The translations under genes and the position numbers were made by a program. From Diplonema japonicum (Eukaryota; Euglenozoa; Diplonemea; Diplonemida; Diplonemidae), in assembly GCA_964019335.1 (NCBI GenBank), contig OZ025759.1:144001-208000 (forward strand): a DNA stretch of 64,000 nt. Direction: 5' to 3'. The first letter of the stretch is position 1; each line of letters begins with the position of its first letter. The notes below the pieces were generated by a model, which worked only from the letters and a program-made list of their open reading frames with translations, searched no databases and had not been told where the DNA came from. Of the stretch, positions 60,001 through 64,000 are shown in pieces.

Positions 60001-63000
60001 ACCACCCGGCGTTAAATCGCATTTTTTTTTATTTTTGGACAAGGGGTCGACCCGCAAACCCGCAATTTTTTGTTTTGACCACCCGGCGTTAAATCGCATT
60101 TTTTTTTATTTTTGGACAAGGGGTCGACCCGCAAACCCGCAATTTTTTGTTTTGACCACCCGGCGTTAAATCGCATTTTTTTTTATTTTTGGACAAGGGG
60201 TCGACCCGCAAACCCGCAATTTTTTGTTTTGACCACCCGGCGTTAAATCGCATTTTTTTTTATTTTTGGACAAGGGGTCGACCCGCAAACCCGCAATTTT
60301 TTGTTTTGACCACCCGGCGTTAAATCGCATTTTTTTTTATTTTTGGACAAGGGGTCGACCCGCAAACCCGCAATTTTTTGTTTTGACCACCCGGCGTTAA
60401 ATCGCATTTTTTTTTATTTTTGGACAAGGGGTCGACCCGCAAACCCGCAATTTTTTGTTTTGACCACCCGGCGTTAAATCGCATTTTTTTTTATTTTTGG
60501 ACAAGGGGTCGACCCGCAAACCCGCAATTTTTTGTTTTGACCACCCGGCGTTAAATCGCATTTTTTTTTATTTTTGGACAAGGGGTCGACCCGCAAACCC
60601 GCAATTTTTTGTTTTGACCACCCGGCGTTAAATCGCATTTTTTTTTATTTTTGGACAAGGGGTCGACCCGCAAACCCGCAATTTTTTGTTTTGACCACCC
60701 GGCGTTAAATCGCATTTTTTTTTATTTTTGGACAAGGGGTCGACCCGCAAACCCGCAATTTTTTGTTTTGACCACCCGGCGTTAAATCGCATTTTTTTTT
60801 ATTTTTGGACAAGGGGTCGACCCGCAAACCCGCAATTTTTTGTTTTGACCACCCGGCGTTAAATCGCATTTTTTTTTATTTTTGGACAAGGGGTCGACCC
60901 GCAAACCCGCAATTTTTTGTTTTGACCACCCGGCGTTAAATCGCATTTTTTTTTATTTTTGGACAAGGGGTCGACCCGCAAACCCGCAATTTTTTGTTTT
61001 GACCACCCGGCGTTAAATCGCATTTTTTTTTATTTTTGGACAAGGGGTCGGCCCGCAAACCCGCAATTTTTTGTTTTGACCACCCGGCGTTAAATCGCAT
61101 TTTTTTTTATTTTTGGACAAGGGGTCGGCCCGCAAACCCGCAATTTTTTGTTTTGACCACCCGGCGTTAAATCGCATTTTTTTTTATTTTTGGACAAGGG
61201 GTCGACCCGCAAACCCGCAATTTTTTGTTTTGACCACCCGGCGTTAAATCGCATTTTTTTTTATTTTTGGACAAGGGGTCGACCCGCAAACCCGCAATTT
61301 TTTGTTTTGACCACCCGGCGTTAAATCGCATTTTTTTTTATTTTTGGACAAGGGGTCGACCCGCAAACCCGCAATTTTTTGTTTTGACCACCCGGCGTTA
61401 AATCGCATTTTTTTTTATTTTTGGACAAGGGGTCGACCCGCAAACCCGCAATTTTTTGTTTTGACCACCCGGCGTTAAATCGCATTTTTTTTTATTTTTG
61501 GACAAGGGGTCGACCCGCAAACCCGCAATTTTTTGTTTTGACCACCCGGCGTTAAATCGCATTTTTTTTTATTTTTGGACAAGGGGTCGACCCGCAAACC
61601 CGCAATTTTTTGTTTTGACCACCCGGCGTTAAATCGCATTTTTTTTTATTTTTGGACAAGGGGTCGACCCGCAAACCCGCAATTTTTTGTTTTGACCACC
61701 CGGCGTTAAATCGCATTTTTTTTTATTTTTGGACAAGGGGTCGACCCGCAAACCCGCAATTTTTTGTTTTGACCACCCGGCGTTAAATCGCATTTTTTTT
61801 TATTTTTGGACAAGGGGTCGACCCGCAAACCCGCAATTTTTTGTTTTGACCACCCGGCGTTAAATCGCATTTTTTTTTATTTTTGGACAAGGGGTCGACC
61901 CGCAAACCCGCAATTTTTTGTTTTGACCACCCGGCGTTAAATCGCATTTTTTTTTATTTTTGGACAAGGGGTCGACCCGCAAACCCGCAATTTTTTGTTT
62001 TGACCACCCGGCGTTAAATCGCATTTTTTTTTATTTTTGGACAAGGGGTCGACCCGCAAACCCGCAATTTTTTGTTTTGACCACCCGGCGTTAAATCGCA
62101 TTTTTTTTTATTTTTGGACAAGGGGTCGACCCGCAAACCCGCAATTTTTTGTTTTGACCACCCGGCGTTAAATCGCATTTTTTTTTATTTTTGGACAAGG
62201 GGTCGACCCGCAAACCCGCAATTTTTTGTTTTGACCACCCGGCGTTAAATCGCATTTTTTTTTATTTTTGGACAAGGGGTCGACCCGCAAACCCGCAATT
62301 TTTTGTTTTGACCACCCGGCGTTAAATCGCATTTTTTTTTATTTTTGGACAAGGGGTCGACCCGCAAACCCGCAATTTTTTGTTTTGACCACCCGGCGTT
62401 AAATCGCATTTTTTTTTATTTTTGGACAAGGGGTCGACCCGCAAACCCGCAATTTTTTGTTTTGACCACCCGGCGTTAAATCGCATTTTTTTTTATTTTT
62501 GGACAAGGGGTCGACCCGCAAACCCGCAATTTTTTGTTTTGACCACCCGGCGTTAAATCGCATTTTTTTTTATTTTTGGACAAGGGGTCGACCCGCAAAC
62601 CCGCAATTTTTTGTTTTGACCACCCGGCGTTAAATCGCATTTTTTTTTATTTTTGGACAAGGGGTCGACCCGCAAACCCGCAATTTTTTGTTTTGACCAC
62701 CCGGCGTTAAATCGCATTTTTTTTTATTTTTGGACAAGGGGTCGACCCGCAAACCCGCAATTTTTTGTTTTGACCACCCGGCGTTAAATCGCATTTTTTT
62801 TTATTTTTGGACAAGGGGTCGACCCGCAAACCCGCAATTTTTTGTTTTGACCACCCGGCGTTAAATCGCATTTTTTTTTATTTTTGGACAAGGGGTCGAC
62901 CCGCAAACCCGCAATTTTTTGTTTTGACCACCCGGCGTTAAATCGCATTTTTTTTTATTTTTGGACAAGGGGTCGACCCGCAAACCCGCAATTTTTTGTT

Positions 63001-64000
63001 TTGACCACCCGGCGTTAAATCGCATTTTTTTTTATTTTTGGACAAGGGGTCGACCCGCAAACCCGCAATTTTTTGTTTTGACCACCCGGCGTTAAATCGC
63101 ATTTTTTTTTATTTTTGGACAAGGGGTCGACCCGCAAACCCGCAATTTTTTGTTTTGACCACCCGGCGTTAAATCGCATTTTTTTTTATTTTTGGACAAG
63201 GGGTCGACCCGCAAACCCGCAATTTTTTGTTTTGACCACCCGGCGTTAAATCGCATTTTTTTTTATTTTTGGACAAGGGGTCGACCCGCAAACCCGCAAT
63301 TTTTTGTTTTGACCACCCGGCGTTAAATCGCATTTTTTTTTATTTTTGGACAAGGGGTCGACCCGCAAACCCGCAATTTTTTGTTTTGACCACCCGGCGT
63401 TAAATCGCATTTTTTTTTATTTTTGGACAAGGGGTCGACCCGCAAACCCGCAATTTTTTGTTTTGACCACCCGGCGTTAAATCGCATTTTTTTTTATTTT
63501 TGGACAAGGGGTCGACCCGCAAACCCGCAATTTTTTGTTTTGACCACCCGGCGTTAAATCGCATTTTTTTTTATTTTTGGACAAGGGGTCGACCCGCAAA
63601 CCCGCAATTTTTTGTTTTGACCACCCGGCGTTAAATCGCATTTTTTTTTATTTTTGGACAAGGGGTCGACCCGCAAACCCGCAATTTTTTGTTTTGACCA
63701 CCCGGCGTTAAATCGCATTTTTTTTTATTTTTGGACAAGGGGTCGGCCCGCAAACCCGCAATTTTTTGTTTTGACCACCCGGCGTTAAATCGCATTTTTT
63801 TTATTTTTGGACAAGGGGTCGGCCCGCAAACCCGCAATTTTTTGTTTTGACCACCCGGCGTTAAATCGCATTTTTTTTATTTTTGGACAAGGGGTCGACC
63901 CGCAAACCCGCAATTTTTTGTTTTGACCACCCGGCGTTAAATCGCATTTTTTTTTATTTTTGGACAAGGGGTCGACCCGCAAACCCGCAATTTTTTGTTT
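57061..64000. repeat. 77-bp satellite array (about 90 copies, truncated by window end)
   Basis: A head-to-tail unit beginning aattttttgttttgaccacc and ending tcgacccgcaaacccgc repeats with exact 77-bp spacing from 57061 to the last base. Almost all copies are identical. Each contains the 10-bp palindrome GGGTCGACCC. Variants are rare and adjacent: A-to-G at 61051 and 61128, A-to-G again at 63746 and 63822, and an 8-T instead of 9-T run in copies at about 63795 and 63871. Reading frames in the array on the minus strand are by-products of the repeat. Centromeric, subtelomeric or amplified-repeat origin cannot be told apart here. Confidence 0.97.

Noticed and set aside
63631-63982. Minus-strand frames within the satellite
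   Set aside because: Open only because of copies with altered T-run length near the window end; the same sequence is closed in other copies, so not a gene.
1-64000. CRISPR array, bacterial operon or phage-defence system
   Set aside because: Spliceosomal introns, a Pol III-type tRNA gene and ER/TOR proteins show eukaryotic nuclear DNA; the only array is a spacer-less 77-bp satellite.

Overview
The window is nuclear DNA from a eukaryotic protist. I infer a free-living, flagellate-type cell with a working mitochondrion: it encodes a pentatricopeptide-repeat protein, a soluble-adenylyl-cyclase-like protein, a polycystin-type channel, a MORN-repeat protein, a full-length TOR kinase, ER-associated factors (EMC6 and an HRD1-like ligase) and a cytochrome P450. 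All 25 protein-coding genes I can support lie on the + strand. Most start codons sit 0-25 nt after a pyrimidine-rich tract ending in AG (typically cacag), as expected if each message is trimmed by spliced-leader trans-splicing from a polycistronic transcript. Together these two features suggest Euglenozoa (for example a diplonemid) or another trans-splicing lineage. No spliced-leader gene or rRNA is in view, so the taxon stays open.

Genes also carry very short cis introns. I placed 18 by frame continuity; 17 are 32-51 nt and one is 102 nt because it holds a 70-nt T run. All begin GTAT and end AG (17 of 18 CAG). They join open reading frames that otherwise look separate, and they reveal one 80-residue gene.

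Layout: 1-5745, a partial gene, EMC6, a PPR protein, a one-TM mitochondrial-type protein, an unknown and a coiled-coil protein. 5746-10200, two adjacent 5'-truncated non-LTR retroelement remnants with RNase H domains, then microsatellites. 10211-10284, tRNA-Thr(AGU). 10333-25940, a GNAT acetyltransferase, a RAD16-like SNF2/RING ATPase with an apparent embedded ubiquitin-like domain, a soluble adenylyl cyclase homologue, a HAD phosphatase and a polycystin-2-like channel. 26055-36526, a PH-like/Tudor-like/SAM protein, an LRR protein, a large unknown with an FG-rich segment, a carrier-like membrane protein and a MORN protein. 36790-43962, TOR kinase with a Cys-rich insert before its FATC tail. 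44217-55607, a GH20 hexosaminidase, a small Cys-motif protein sharing a domain with the MORN protein, three unknowns, a Sec1/Munc18 protein, an HRD1-like ER E3 ligase and a P450. 55608-57060, non-coding DNA ending in GC-rich palindromes. 57061-64000, an extremely homogeneous 77-bp satellite (about 90 copies) running off the window end.

Functionally this is a mixed housekeeping neighbourhood, not an operon-like pathway cluster. Loose themes are ER protein biogenesis and quality control (EMC6, HRD1-like, SM protein), signalling (TOR, adenylyl cyclase, polycystin) and chromatin or DNA repair (RAD16-like). The most unusual items are the TOR zinc-finger-like insertion, the Ubl inside the RAD16-like ATPase, the uniform tiny GTAT introns including the poly-T one, a three-copy dispersed intergenic repeat, and the satellite with its flanking palindromes.
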